From: Mycobacterium basiliense
GTDB lineage: Bacteria > Actinomycetota > Actinomycetes > Mycobacteriales > Mycobacteriaceae
Direction of reading: 5' to 3'
DNA length: 64,000 bases
NCBI RefSeq assembly: GCF_900292015.1
Contig: NZ_LR130759.1
Location: 5,332,001-5,396,000, forward strand
In this document: one piece after another, positions 25,773 to 34,051 of the stretch
Numbering within the stretch: position 1 is the first letter of the stretch
Layout of the letters: the number at the start of each line of letters is the position of its first letter
Program-made: the position numbers and the translations under genes
Notes under the pieces: generated by a model
The model's database searches: none
What the model was told of the DNA's origin: nothing
What the model saw: only the letters and a program-made list of their open reading frames with translations

Positions 25773-26995
25773 CGCTGCGGTCCTGTCGGCTGCGGGCCGG
25801 GTGATCGACCGGTGGGCGGCGGGGCGAACTCAACACCCGCCGGTACGTTCGGGTCGGGTACCACGGGCAGCTGCGGCGAGTTCGGTCCGCGTCCGACCAC
25901 CCTTTCCTGCAGACGCCACAAGGTGTACTTCAACGAACCAATGAACTGCGCCCAGTTATAGCGGCGTGGCCCCTGTCGCCCGATGTCACCGCCGTACCCG
26001 ATGTCGGGTATTGATCCGAGCACCAACCGGTCGACGCTGACTCGCACCGAAATTGCTTCGCCTGACGTGGATTTGATCAGTGCAGGAATCATCCGATTCA
26101 GGGTGAGCCAGCTTGTCTCCGGGCTTACTGCGACATCGTTCGCGGCGCGGGCGATCGTATTCAAGTCGCCTATTATGCTTCGGCCGCTGGGGTCGGTTCC
26201 CCCTATTGAGGGAAACCTGGCCAACAGATGGGAGGTATCCCCCACTTGCCGGACCAGGTCGGCAAGTTCGGTCGTGTTCGCGGCCAGGGCTTTGGTGGCC
26301 GGACCTGCCACGGCCATCAATTCGGCGATGGTGCGGTCCTTTGCGTCGATTTCTTCTGCCAAGCGCGCCAATTCGGCCAACGCTGTGGAAATCTGCTCAG
26401 ATCGTGAACTGAGGGTGCCAAGCAGCTGATTTGCCTTACGTATCAGGTCCCCGAGCGCCTGGCCCTGGTCGCCCGTAGCCCGGCCGAAGCCATTGATGAT
26501 GTTGGTGAAGTTGCGTACCGCGCCACCATTGACCAGGATCGCCGCCGAGCTCAGCACCGCCTCGACGGTCGCGGCCGCCGCCGTCGAACCCAAATCGATG
26601 GTGTCGCCGCCCCGCAACAACGGCGCGTTAACATCGGCGGGGGTTGGTGGCTGCAATGCCACGAACACATCGCCCAGCGGTGTCGCCGTACGCAACTCGG
26701 CGGTGGTGCCCCGCGGCAGTCGAACACCGTTGGCGATGCGCAATGTAGTGACAGCCGTGTAGTCGCGCGCAACCATCGAGGTGACCTGGCCGATGTCGGC
26801 GCCGGCAAGTTTGACCTTGGCCTTCATCGGCAGGTTCAGCGCGTTGCCGAATACCGCGGTCAGCTCATAGCCGCCGGAGCCCAGTCCGGGAGCCGGAAGT
26901 GGCAGGCTGCCAAGGCCGTTGGTGGCGCATCCCGCGGTGAAGACCACGGTGGTCGTCGCTATCGCGAGGGCGGCGATCTTGCTTGTGATCATCAT
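25769..26995 (-). CDS. mceE: Mce family lipoprotein MceE
   Basis: A 408-residue protein, the Lpr-type member of the operon. The signal peptide ends in the lipobox VFTAGC (Cys23), so the mature protein is lipidated. The Mce domain (about 45-120: LPMKAKVKLAGADIGQVTSM) and coiled region follow. The first ATG 26995 overlaps the MceD stop by 4 bp; a second ATG lies one codon later. The position fifth of six and the lipobox are typical of MceE in all mce operons. Confidence 0.92.
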   Translation of the reverse strand: MMITSKIAALAIATTTVVFTAGCATNGLGSLPLPAPGLGSGGYELTAVFGNALNLPMKAKVKLAGADIGQVTSMVARDYTAVTTLRIANGVRLPRGTTAELRTATPLGDVFVALQPPTPADVNAPLLRGGDTIDLGSTAAAATVEAVLSSAAILVNGGAVRNFTNIINGFGRATGDQGQALGDLIRKANQLLGTLSSRSEQISTALAELARLAEEIDAKDRTIAELMAVAGPATKALAANTTELADLVRQVGDTSHLLARFPSIGGTDPSGRSIIGDLNTIARAANDVAVSPETSWLTLNRMIPALIKSTSGEAISVRVSVDRLVLGSIPDIGYGGDIGRQGPRRYNWAQFIGSLKYTLWRLQERVVGRGPNSPQLPVVPDPNVPAGVEFAPPPTGRSPGPQPTGPQR

Positions 26996-28107
26996 CGCTG
27001 TCCCATCGCCGCCATGCCGTCTAGCACATAGGTCAGCCCGAAATCAGGTCCAAAGTCCTGCAGGGTTCCGGTGCTGCATCCCAGTTGCCGCAAACCCATC
27101 AAGTTGCATACTTCCTTGGTGAGCTGGCCGTCGAATATCAAGCGATCGGCGAGGAACCGCGCACGGATCGAGCCGTTGGCCCGATCGATGGCGTTGTAAA
27201 CATTGTCGGTGACCATTGGAGCCAGATCAACCGTCTCGGCGATATCGCGTTGCTGATCGGCGACCGTTGTCGACAGGGTATTGCCGTTGAGTAGCGCGCG
27301 TCTGATGGTGTCACGGTTGGCCTCGAGAACGTCGCCTGCCCGCTGGATGAGTTGGTTGAGTCTCTTCCCGGTATCGCCGCTCCCGATGTCCTCGTCCGCC
27401 AGAATCCGGCTGACCTGATGGATCGTTGACGCAAAATCGCGAAGCTGCGTGTCGTTGGCGGCGGCGGCTTCGAAGAGCGCGCTGAGATTCTTGATGATCG
27501 TCGTGATCTGCTCGCGGGTCTGGGCGCCACCGTCGCTGCTCAATTTCAGCGCCCTGGACAGAGCATCGAGTGCCCTCTTGATCTTTGCCCCATTCCCGTC
27601 GACGACATCGGCGCCACCATTGAGCACATCGGCAATGGGTCCACCACCGTGGCCGTCGCCCTGAAGCGACTTGGTCAGCTTGTCGAGCACACCCAGCACC
27701 CGGCCGAATTCGACGGGTGTCTTGGTCCGGGTCAGGCCGATGGTGTCGTGGTCGGCCAGCATCGGGCCGCCGCGGTAGGGCGGGGTCAGCTCGATCTGCC
27801 GGTCGGTGAGAATAGACGTCGACACCGTGACGGCTTGGGCGGCTGCGGGGATCTTGACTCTTCTGTCGACGGTGAAGACGACTTCGACGTAGCCGCCCTT
27901 GGGGACGATCTTGGTGACCTTGCCGACGGGCATTCCCAACACCGCCACCACGTTTCCTTCGTACAAGCCGGCCGCGCTGTCGAATTGTGCTGTCAGCGTG
28001 ATCGGTTCGCTCTTGGCCGCCAGGTACCACCACCCGGCGCCGATCGCGGCAATGACCGCCGCCACCATGGCCACGATTGCCGAAGACTTGACCCGGCGCC
28101 CGTTCAT
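26992..28107 (-). CDS. mceD: Mce family protein MceD
   Basis: A 371-residue Mce protein. An N-terminal span (AIVAMVAAVIAAIGAGWWYL) is followed by the Mce domain (SAAGLYEGNVVAVLGMPVGKVTKIVPKG, about 44-71) and a helical region containing NDTQLRDFASTIHQVSRIL. The tail ends at TYVLDGMAAMGQR with little disorder. It overlaps MceC's stop by 4 bp and MceE's start by 4 bp, so translation is coupled. It is one of six tunnel subunits. Confidence 0.92.
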   Translation of the reverse strand: MNGRRVKSSAIVAMVAAVIAAIGAGWWYLAAKSEPITLTAQFDSAAGLYEGNVVAVLGMPVGKVTKIVPKGGYVEVVFTVDRRVKIPAAAQAVTVSTSILTDRQIELTPPYRGGPMLADHDTIGLTRTKTPVEFGRVLGVLDKLTKSLQGDGHGGGPIADVLNGGADVVDGNGAKIKRALDALSRALKLSSDGGAQTREQITTIIKNLSALFEAAAANDTQLRDFASTIHQVSRILADEDIGSGDTGKRLNQLIQRAGDVLEANRDTIRRALLNGNTLSTTVADQQRDIAETVDLAPMVTDNVYNAIDRANGSIRARFLADRLIFDGQLTKEVCNLMGLRQLGCSTGTLQDFGPDFGLTYVLDGMAAMGQR

Positions 28108-29150
28108 TTACAGTCCTTGAAGTACGGGATCATCCCGAACTGTTGGGCGCGACCGCTGATTGCGCACATCCAGGAGTCGACGAGCAGGCTATTAGCAGGG
28201 TTGAAATCGAGCGCGTTGCCCGTGCCCGTGGCGTTGGCAACGCCCCGCAACACGATCGGAGTGACTTGCAGCGTGTTGCGCAGCAGATCGTCGTGTTGAG
28301 CTAGCAGGTCAGTGAAATCGCGCATGTCTCTGAGCAGGGCATCCAGGCCGGCACGGTCGTTGATGACGAGCTTGCTCAGGGTGTTGACCAAACCGTTCAG
28401 CGAGTGCATCATCGCGTGGAACGTCGCCCGGCGCGCGACGAATTCGCGCAGTAGGTCTTGCCCCTGATTGATCAAGTTGCCGACGTTGGCTTGCTGATTG
28501 CGCAACGTGTTGGTGACCTGTTCGGTGCTTGCCAGCAGTTGTCCCAATTGGTCACGCCGCGCGGCGATGATCGATGACAGGGTGTCGATGTTCGCGACGG
28601 CTTGCGGCACCTCCGCGGGCAACCGCTCCAGTTGCTTGCCAAGGATTCCCAGCGATTGTGCAAATCTGTCCGAGTCGACCTGTTCGAAAGTCGTTGTCGC
28701 GTCCCGAAGCGCGGTTTGCAGATCGTAGGGAACCTCGGTGTGCGCCAAATCGAACGTGTTATCCGAAAGGGAAGCCGGGCCGTCGGGCTCGAGTGCGAGA
28801 TAACGCGAACCCAGGACGGTGGCAACCTTGATGACCGCTTTGGAATCCTTGCCCAGCACGACGTCGTTGCGAACCTTCAGTCCCGCCTCGACGTGATCAC
28901 CGACCAGCTTCATGCTGGTGACCGCACCAACCGGTATGCCGGCGATCACGATCGGGTTTCCCGCTCGCAGCGCGGCGGCCTGAAGGAACTCTGCCGTGTA
29001 GTGCCGGTACCCCACGCCGAGGGTACGGATTAACAGCATGACTCCGATCAGTACCGCAATAACCGCGACCGCGGTAAACCCAAGCCACGTCGTGTTATAA
29101 CGCTCCAGCGGACGCTTTCTGCAACGCCGCGACGCCCTCGAGTCAGCCAT
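28104..29150 (-). CDS. mceC: Mce family protein MceC
   Basis: A 348-residue Mce protein with a basic N-terminus, a span (FTAVAVIAVLIGVMLLIRTL) and the Mce domain (AAALRAGNPIVIAGIPVGAVTSMKL, about 58-82). The ATG at 29150 overlaps the MceB stop by 8 bp. The ORF stays open to 29228, but that part is inside mceB and is not a likely start. The C-terminus holds conserved Cys residues (SWMCAISG and FKDCK), as in other MceC/MceB/MceD tails. Confidence 0.9.
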   Translation of the reverse strand: MADSRASRRCRKRPLERYNTTWLGFTAVAVIAVLIGVMLLIRTLGVGYRHYTAEFLQAAALRAGNPIVIAGIPVGAVTSMKLVGDHVEAGLKVRNDVVLGKDSKAVIKVATVLGSRYLALEPDGPASLSDNTFDLAHTEVPYDLQTALRDATTTFEQVDSDRFAQSLGILGKQLERLPAEVPQAVANIDTLSSIIAARRDQLGQLLASTEQVTNTLRNQQANVGNLINQGQDLLREFVARRATFHAMMHSLNGLVNTLSKLVINDRAGLDALLRDMRDFTDLLAQHDDLLRNTLQVTPIVLRGVANATGTGNALDFNPANSLLVDSWMCAISGRAQQFGMIPYFKDCK

Positions 29151-30198
29151 CAGCCATGTTCCTGCATCGGGGGGTGTGCCACGCCTTGTTTCCGGGCGTG
29201 GCGGCATTGACGATGATCGGTACGACATCGTTGAGACCCGGGAAGAATCCGAACTGATTCACATCGCACACGTAGGCCTTGCCGTAGGCGCCCTGGCCGG
29301 TGACCCGAGCCAAGCCCTTCAACAGCAGCGGAATGTTGTCACCAAAGAACGCCACCTGAGGTTCGACATCGAGGATGTGCCTGGTGACTCCGGGCTGCCG
29401 AGATATCAACTCGCTCAGCGAGGGGTACACGTCGTCTGCGGCCACCGACAACCGGCCCATCACCCGTGCGAGGGACCCCACCGAGGAGACCAGCTCGGGG
29501 CGTCGACGGTCCAGCGCGGACACCACCTGGTGCGTTTGCGAGATGACGTTGTCGAGGTTGTCGTTCTGTACGGCAAGGTTGTGAATAACCTGGGCGAGAC
29601 TGGTGATCACATCGGCGAGCGCCTCATCCCTGCCGGCGAATGCCTCAGTGAGCGTGGATGTCTGGCTAATCAGGGTGGCCACCGACGAGGTGTCGCCCTG
29701 TAGCGACGCGATGATGCCCTTGGTGAGGTTGTCGGCGGCGCGCGGGTCGAACAGACTAAACAGCGGTTCGTAGCCGTTGAGCAGGGCTCCGACATCGAAC
29801 GACGGTTCGGTGCGTTGCAGCGGAATGACACTACCCGGCGGCAGCGGTTCGACACTGCCGGCCTTGCCCAACGACAGCCCGAGGTAACGCTGTCCAACGA
29901 TATTTTGATACGTCACCGAGGCGACGGTGTTCCCGAACAGCCGCTGGTCTTGCTGCACGACGAAGGTGACTTTCGCGAATTTCCGTTCGAGATCTATCTT
30001 TTCGACGCGGCCAACGCGAACTCCGGCGATCCGAACGTCGTCGGCGACTCGAAGACCGTACACATCGGTGAATACCGCGGAATACGGCACCGCCTTGCCG
30101 GCCACATCGCGTCGCAGGCTTACGTACACCAACCAGCTCAGGGTCATGGCGACGGTCATGAACAGGGAGAGACCGATGAGCGGGCCGCGAAACTTCAT
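29143..30198 (-). CDS. mceB: Mce family protein MceB
   Basis: A 351-residue Mce protein. An N-terminal span (LIGLSLFMTVAMTLSWLVYV) precedes the Mce domain (VYGLRVADDVRIAGVRVGRVEKIDLER, about 46-72), a helical region and a tail with paired Cys (YVCDVNQFGFF and PRCRN). ATG 30198 follows GGAGGG and overlaps the MceA stop by 4 bp. It is one of the six subunits; a partner in the heterohexameric tunnel. Confidence 0.92.
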   Translation of the reverse strand: MKFRGPLIGLSLFMTVAMTLSWLVYVSLRRDVAGKAVPYSAVFTDVYGLRVADDVRIAGVRVGRVEKIDLERKFAKVTFVVQQDQRLFGNTVASVTYQNIVGQRYLGLSLGKAGSVEPLPPGSVIPLQRTEPSFDVGALLNGYEPLFSLFDPRAADNLTKGIIASLQGDTSSVATLISQTSTLTEAFAGRDEALADVITSLAQVIHNLAVQNDNLDNVISQTHQVVSALDRRRPELVSSVGSLARVMGRLSVAADDVYPSLSELISRQPGVTRHILDVEPQVAFFGDNIPLLLKGLARVTGQGAYGKAYVCDVNQFGFFPGLNDVVPIIVNAATPGNKAWHTPRCRNMADG

Positions 30199-31739
30199 TT
30201 GGGTCCCTCCTCCGGGTGTGAACCGGCCAGCGACACCGTCGTTCCGCGCGCCAGTGGACCCAGCAGCAGCTGGGTGGCGACGTTGGGCCGCCGGCCGGTA
30301 ATGAGGGCCAGCACGTTGCGCTCGTGCTGGCTGCCGACGGGACCGACATTGCCGCCAAAGGATGCTGGTGCCGCCGATCCGGCCGGCCCGGGCGTGGGTA
30401 CGGGTGCCGGCGCGTCGTCGGGGTCGGCCGTTCCCGGCACCCGCGGCGCGGGAGTAACCCACGACGGTAGGGGCGGGTTGGGATCGGTCAAGTCCGGGTT
30501 CGGATTGATCAACGGGGGACCGACTGCGACCAGGTTGCCGTCCGGGCCGACAACGGTTCCCGGCGGCGGCGCGAGATCCTGAGGTGGCTGATAGTTCTGT
30601 GGCAGTAGCACTTCCGGCAGATCCGGTCGAACCACGACCAGGGGCGCGGTGAAACAGCTCGGCCCCTTGAGATCACGGTATCGCGGGCAGTCGGCGCGGG
30701 TGTACGAGTAGCTGGGGGTGAAGGAGAGGTTGACTCGCATGTTGCCGACGCCGGCTTCTGGAATCCAGACCTCGTCCATAAACTTGTCGGCCAGGTTATC
30801 CAGTTTGATGACCGCAGGCAGGAAGTTGTCCGACTTTTGCGCCAGGACCCCCAGCACGGGCGTGAGATCGGTGGTGATGCTGATCAACTGGTCAAGGTGA
30901 TTGTCGAGGGATTGGCGCGTGGTTGCGACCGTGTGATTGGCTCCGGTCAACAATCCGGCCAATTGACTGCGGCGATCGGCGATGGTCTGCATGGGTTCCA
31001 CCGCCTGGTGCAGGGCGTCGAGCAGATCGGGCGCGGTGGCGGCCAGCCCGTGGGCCGCGTCGATCAGCGCGGAGACCGTCGAGGGACCGGGGTCGGCGCT
31101 GACAATCGAATTAAGCTGCTCGATAAGGTGATTGAGATGAGCCCCGTCGTTGAGCAGGGTAACCCGACGGTGATCGGTCGCCGCGGCCAACGCGGCGATG
31201 ATGCCAGCGGACTTGTCCTCCCGGCCGCGCCCGGCCGCGGCGAGCAGGCTGCGCAGCTTGGTGATCGTGGTTTGAAAAAGCACGGTCGGCAGCCGGGTGT
31301 CTTCGGGAATGTGCACTCCGGCACGAATACTCGGTCCGGGACCGTTGTCCACCAGCTGTACCGATGAGACGGCGAAGACATTGCTGGGGACGACGCGAGC
31401 GGTCACCACACCGGGGATCGACTTGGCGTATTCGGGTTTGAGGTTGATGTGGACTTGGTTGGGTCGCCCGTTGGTTGCGGGGACCACACTGTCGACCATT
31501 CCGACCAGCACGCCGTGATATTTGACGTCGGATTTTTTTGGAAGGCCGTCCCCGACGTTGACCAGATCGGCCACGACACGCACGTAATCGTTGAGCCGGC
31601 CGGTCGATTTGGCCGCCAGCGCCACGGTGAGCAGGGCCGCGATAACCACAACCGTCACTCCGCCGGCGAACAGCTGCCGGTCCGAGGGTCCGCGGCCGTC
31701 CAGCTCAAAGGAACTTGGCTTACCCCTCAACCCGGCCAT
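30195..31739 (-). CDS. mceA: Mce family protein MceA
   Basis: A 514-residue Mce protein, the longest of the set. A span at about residues 24-43 (LFAGGVTVVVIAALLTVALA) is followed by the Mce domain (VNVGDGLPKKSDVKYHGVLV, about 61-80) and a helical region. The Pro-rich disordered tail (about 385-460) is typical of MceA and MceF. The N-terminus does not match the mce1-mce4 MceA sequences that I recall from M. tuberculosis, so this is probably a different mce operon type. It begins 3 bp after the YrbEB stop on the same strand. Confidence 0.9.
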   Translation of the reverse strand: MAGLRGKPSSFELDGRGPSDRQLFAGGVTVVVIAALLTVALAAKSTGRLNDYVRVVADLVNVGDGLPKKSDVKYHGVLVGMVDSVVPATNGRPNQVHINLKPEYAKSIPGVVTARVVPSNVFAVSSVQLVDNGPGPSIRAGVHIPEDTRLPTVLFQTTITKLRSLLAAAGRGREDKSAGIIAALAAATDHRRVTLLNDGAHLNHLIEQLNSIVSADPGPSTVSALIDAAHGLAATAPDLLDALHQAVEPMQTIADRRSQLAGLLTGANHTVATTRQSLDNHLDQLISITTDLTPVLGVLAQKSDNFLPAVIKLDNLADKFMDEVWIPEAGVGNMRVNLSFTPSYSYTRADCPRYRDLKGPSCFTAPLVVVRPDLPEVLLPQNYQPPQDLAPPPGTVVGPDGNLVAVGPPLINPNPDLTDPNPPLPSWVTPAPRVPGTADPDDAPAPVPTPGPAGSAAPASFGGNVGPVGSQHERNVLALITGRRPNVATQLLLGPLARGTTVSLAGSHPEEGPK

Positions 31740-31742
31740 GTC

Positions 31743-32597
31743 CTAGCCACCAAACCTGGCACCGGAATCAACGCCCCACAGCGCCATGGTGAGCAGCATA
31801 TTGACGATGATCACGACCGTGACACTGGCCCGCATGCCGTGCCCGGCGGCTACCCCTACCCCCTCAGGACCGCCGCTGGCGTAGAAGCCGTAGTAGCACT
31901 GGATTGTGGCGGCGATCCACACGAAGACGACCACCTTGACCAACGAATAGGCCATGTCCTGGCCGGATAGCATCAACGTGAAGTAGTGCAGGTAGGAGCC
32001 GGTCGAGCCGCCGCTGGCGATGCCCACCACCACCTGGGTGGTCAGGTATCCGATCGCCAGGCATGCGACGTAGAGGGGGATCATAGCGACCACCGAGGCG
32101 ATTAGTCGGGTGCTCACCAGGTAGGGAATCGGTCGGATCGCAATCGATTCCATCGCGTCGATCTCTTCCGAGATGCGCATCGACCCGAGTTGGGCGGTGA
32201 ATCGACAGCCACCCTGCATCGCAAATGCCAACGAGGCCATCAGTGGAACCAACTCGCGGGTGTTCACCAGGGATGACACGAAGCCGGTCGCGGGTCCTAG
32301 TCCCAGCAGGTTGAGAAAGTTGTAGCCCTCGATGCCGACGAGCGCGCCCACGGTGATACCGAGGACAAGGGCGACCCCGGCGGTACCACCGCCCACCACG
32401 ATCGAGCCATTCCCCCAGGTGATGTTCGACAACAGTCGCAGAAATTCGCCTCGGTATTGGCGCATCGCGATGGGCACGGCAATCAGCGCCCGGCAGAAAA
32501 AGACCAGCATGTGCCCGAGTCGAAGGATCGGCCTGGTGGCCCTGCCGCAGAGCCGAGCAACCGACGTTTGCGGCGGGCCGAAGGTGGAGACCGCCAT
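31743..32597 (-). CDS. yrbEB: MlaE/YrbE-family ABC permease YrbEB
   Basis: A 284-residue MlaE-fold permease with at least five hydrophobic spans and the conserved cytoplasmic helix SMRISEEIDAMESIAIRP that docks onto the ATPase. ATG 32597 follows the YrbEA stop by one base (TAG-c-ATG). YrbEA and YrbEB form the membrane dimer beneath the Mce tunnel; the ATPase (MceG) is encoded elsewhere, as in other mycobacteria. Confidence 0.93.
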   Translation of the reverse strand: MAVSTFGPPQTSVARLCGRATRPILRLGHMLVFFCRALIAVPIAMRQYRGEFLRLLSNITWGNGSIVVGGGTAGVALVLGITVGALVGIEGYNFLNLLGLGPATGFVSSLVNTRELVPLMASLAFAMQGGCRFTAQLGSMRISEEIDAMESIAIRPIPYLVSTRLIASVVAMIPLYVACLAIGYLTTQVVVGIASGGSTGSYLHYFTLMLSGQDMAYSLVKVVVFVWIAATIQCYYGFYASGGPEGVGVAAGHGMRASVTVVIIVNMLLTMALWGVDSGARFGG

Positions 32598-32598
32598 G

Positions 32599-33468
32599 CT
32601 AGAGCCCCGTCCTGGGCGACAAGATGATATGCAGCTGGCTGATCGCAACGTTGACGATCATCAGCAACAGCACCGCTTCGACGACCGCGGCGTTCACCGA
32701 GTTCGCCACTCCCGTCGGCCCGCCCGTGGTGGACAGGCCTTTCTGACTGGACACCACGGCGACTATGGCACCAAAGACGACGGCCTTCACCAGTGCCAGA
32801 ATCATGTCCCCGGTGGTCGCGAAAGACGCGAACGTCGTCACGAAGCTACCCGGCGCTCCGTTCTGGATGTACACGTTGAACAGATAGCTGGCAAAGAATC
32901 CGACGAAGCAAACGAGTCCGGTGAGCCCGACCCCGATCACGATCGCGGCGGCAAAGCGCGGCACCACCAAGCGCCGGATCACCGATACGCCCATCACCTC
33001 CATGGCATCGGTCTCTTCGCGTATTGTTCGCGAACCCAAGTCTGCGGTGATGGCTGACCCGACGGCCGACGCCATGAGGACCGCGGCCACCAACGACGCG
33101 CCCTGACGAATGATCGCCAGGCCGCTGGCCGCCCCCGCCAGCGAGGTGGCGCCGACCTGTCCCGCCAGCAGAGCGAATTGTATCGACAACGTCACGCCGA
33201 TTGGCAATGCCACCAAAATGGTTGGCAACACGGCTGTCCCGGCCATGAACGCACCCTGACGGACGAATTCTTGCCACGGAAAGCGCCCGGTGAACAGGTC
33301 GCAGAAGAGGTGCTCAACGGTACGCACTCCGAGTACGAACTGTTCGCCGACGGTGGTGAGCGACGCCAGCGGGTGTCGTTTGATATACCCGACGGCCCAG
33401 TCGCCGATGGCGTCAACACCATCGGATGGGCCCTCGTGAGCTAACGCCGATTCATGTTGAGTCGTCAC
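32599..33468 (-). CDS. yrbEA: MlaE/YrbE-family ABC permease YrbEA
   Basis: A 289-residue permease, first gene of the mce operon. Its MlaE domain has the coupling helix SRTIREETDAMEVMGVSV and several spans (VLPTILVALPIGVTL; AAIVIGVGLTGLVCFVGFF). The start is GTG 33468. No regulator gene is adjacent on its strand; the operon promoter should lie in 33469-33700, where an IdeR-like half box is seen. With YrbEB it forms the transporter core. Confidence 0.92.
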   Translation of the reverse strand: MTTQHESALAHEGPSDGVDAIGDWAVGYIKRHPLASLTTVGEQFVLGVRTVEHLFCDLFTGRFPWQEFVRQGAFMAGTAVLPTILVALPIGVTLSIQFALLAGQVGATSLAGAASGLAIIRQGASLVAAVLMASAVGSAITADLGSRTIREETDAMEVMGVSVIRRLVVPRFAAAIVIGVGLTGLVCFVGFFASYLFNVYIQNGAPGSFVTTFASFATTGDMILALVKAVVFGAIVAVVSSQKGLSTTGGPTGVANSVNAAVVEAVLLLMIVNVAISQLHIILSPRTGL

Positions 33469-33659
33469 CGCGGCCGGACCGCCAGCTCATCAAGTAAATC
33501 CCAGCAAACGGCCATCAGCACCAACAAACGACTTTCATCGGCGCTCTTCCCGTCCCCAATTTCACAAAGTCTCACACAGAAAATCGGGCGCCGCGGGCTG
33601 GATCTTGCGCTTGGATTGAAGTTCAGCATCCCCGACACACTGCAGCTCAATCGAGCAAG

Positions 33660-33678
33660 CAACCACAGGCTAACCTAA
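33660..33678 (-). promoter_or_regulatory. Partial IdeR/DtxR-like box upstream of the mce operon
   Basis: Read on the minus strand the site is TTAGGTTAGCCTGTGGTTG. Its first 12 bases match the IdeR consensus (TWAGGTWAGSCTWACCTWA) exactly, while the right half is degenerate; 14 of 19 positions agree. It lies 192 bp upstream of the YrbEA start. Binding is possible but weakly supported. Confidence 0.3.
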
Positions 33679-33953
33679 GTCGATAGGGCTTTCAATAGCG
33701 CGTCAAAGCGGTTCTCAGGCTGGATCGCTGCGCAGCCAGGTCAGCGAATTGGCCCGAATCAATCGGATTATCGGCGCGCCGGCCGCAAACACGGATTCGT
33801 CAGGGTGGGTGGTTTCGCGCGGCGCATTGACACGGCCCCGGGTCGCGTACCTCCTGGGCGCGGTCTGCCATTCGGGCTCGGCTTCGGCTCCGGGGATCGC
33901 CGATAGGGGTGAGCGCGCGCAGCCGGTGACGGTGGCAACCCTCCGTGTTGTTG

Positions 33954-33981
33954 TTGACAGTTACTGCCATATAGCCATAGT
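33954..33981 (+). promoter_or_regulatory. Predicted SigA-type promoter of the DapB-like operon
   Basis: A perfect TTGACA (33954-33959) and CATAGT (33976-33981) are spaced by 16 bp in an AT-rich patch. This would start transcription near 33988, about 60 bp before ATG 34052. Confidence 0.5.
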
Positions 33982-34051
33982 CTGCCACGCTAGGCGTTGG
34001 GTAATGATGCAGGTGCCGATGTCGCGCACCCGCCCATTCGAGAGGTCGCCG

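Larger units (their letters stand above)
33469..34051. other. 583-bp intergenic region between divergent mce and DapB-like operons
   Basis: No gene can be supported here. It must hold the mce promoter (minus strand) and the promoter of the DapB-like operon (plus strand, TTGACA at 33954). A partial IdeR-like box lies at 33660-33678. The short open frames in this stretch have no protein-like composition. Confidence 0.7.

Noticed and set aside
29815..30582. 255-codon plus-strand frame across the mceA/mceB junction
   Set aside because: Antisense to two well-supported coupled Mce genes.
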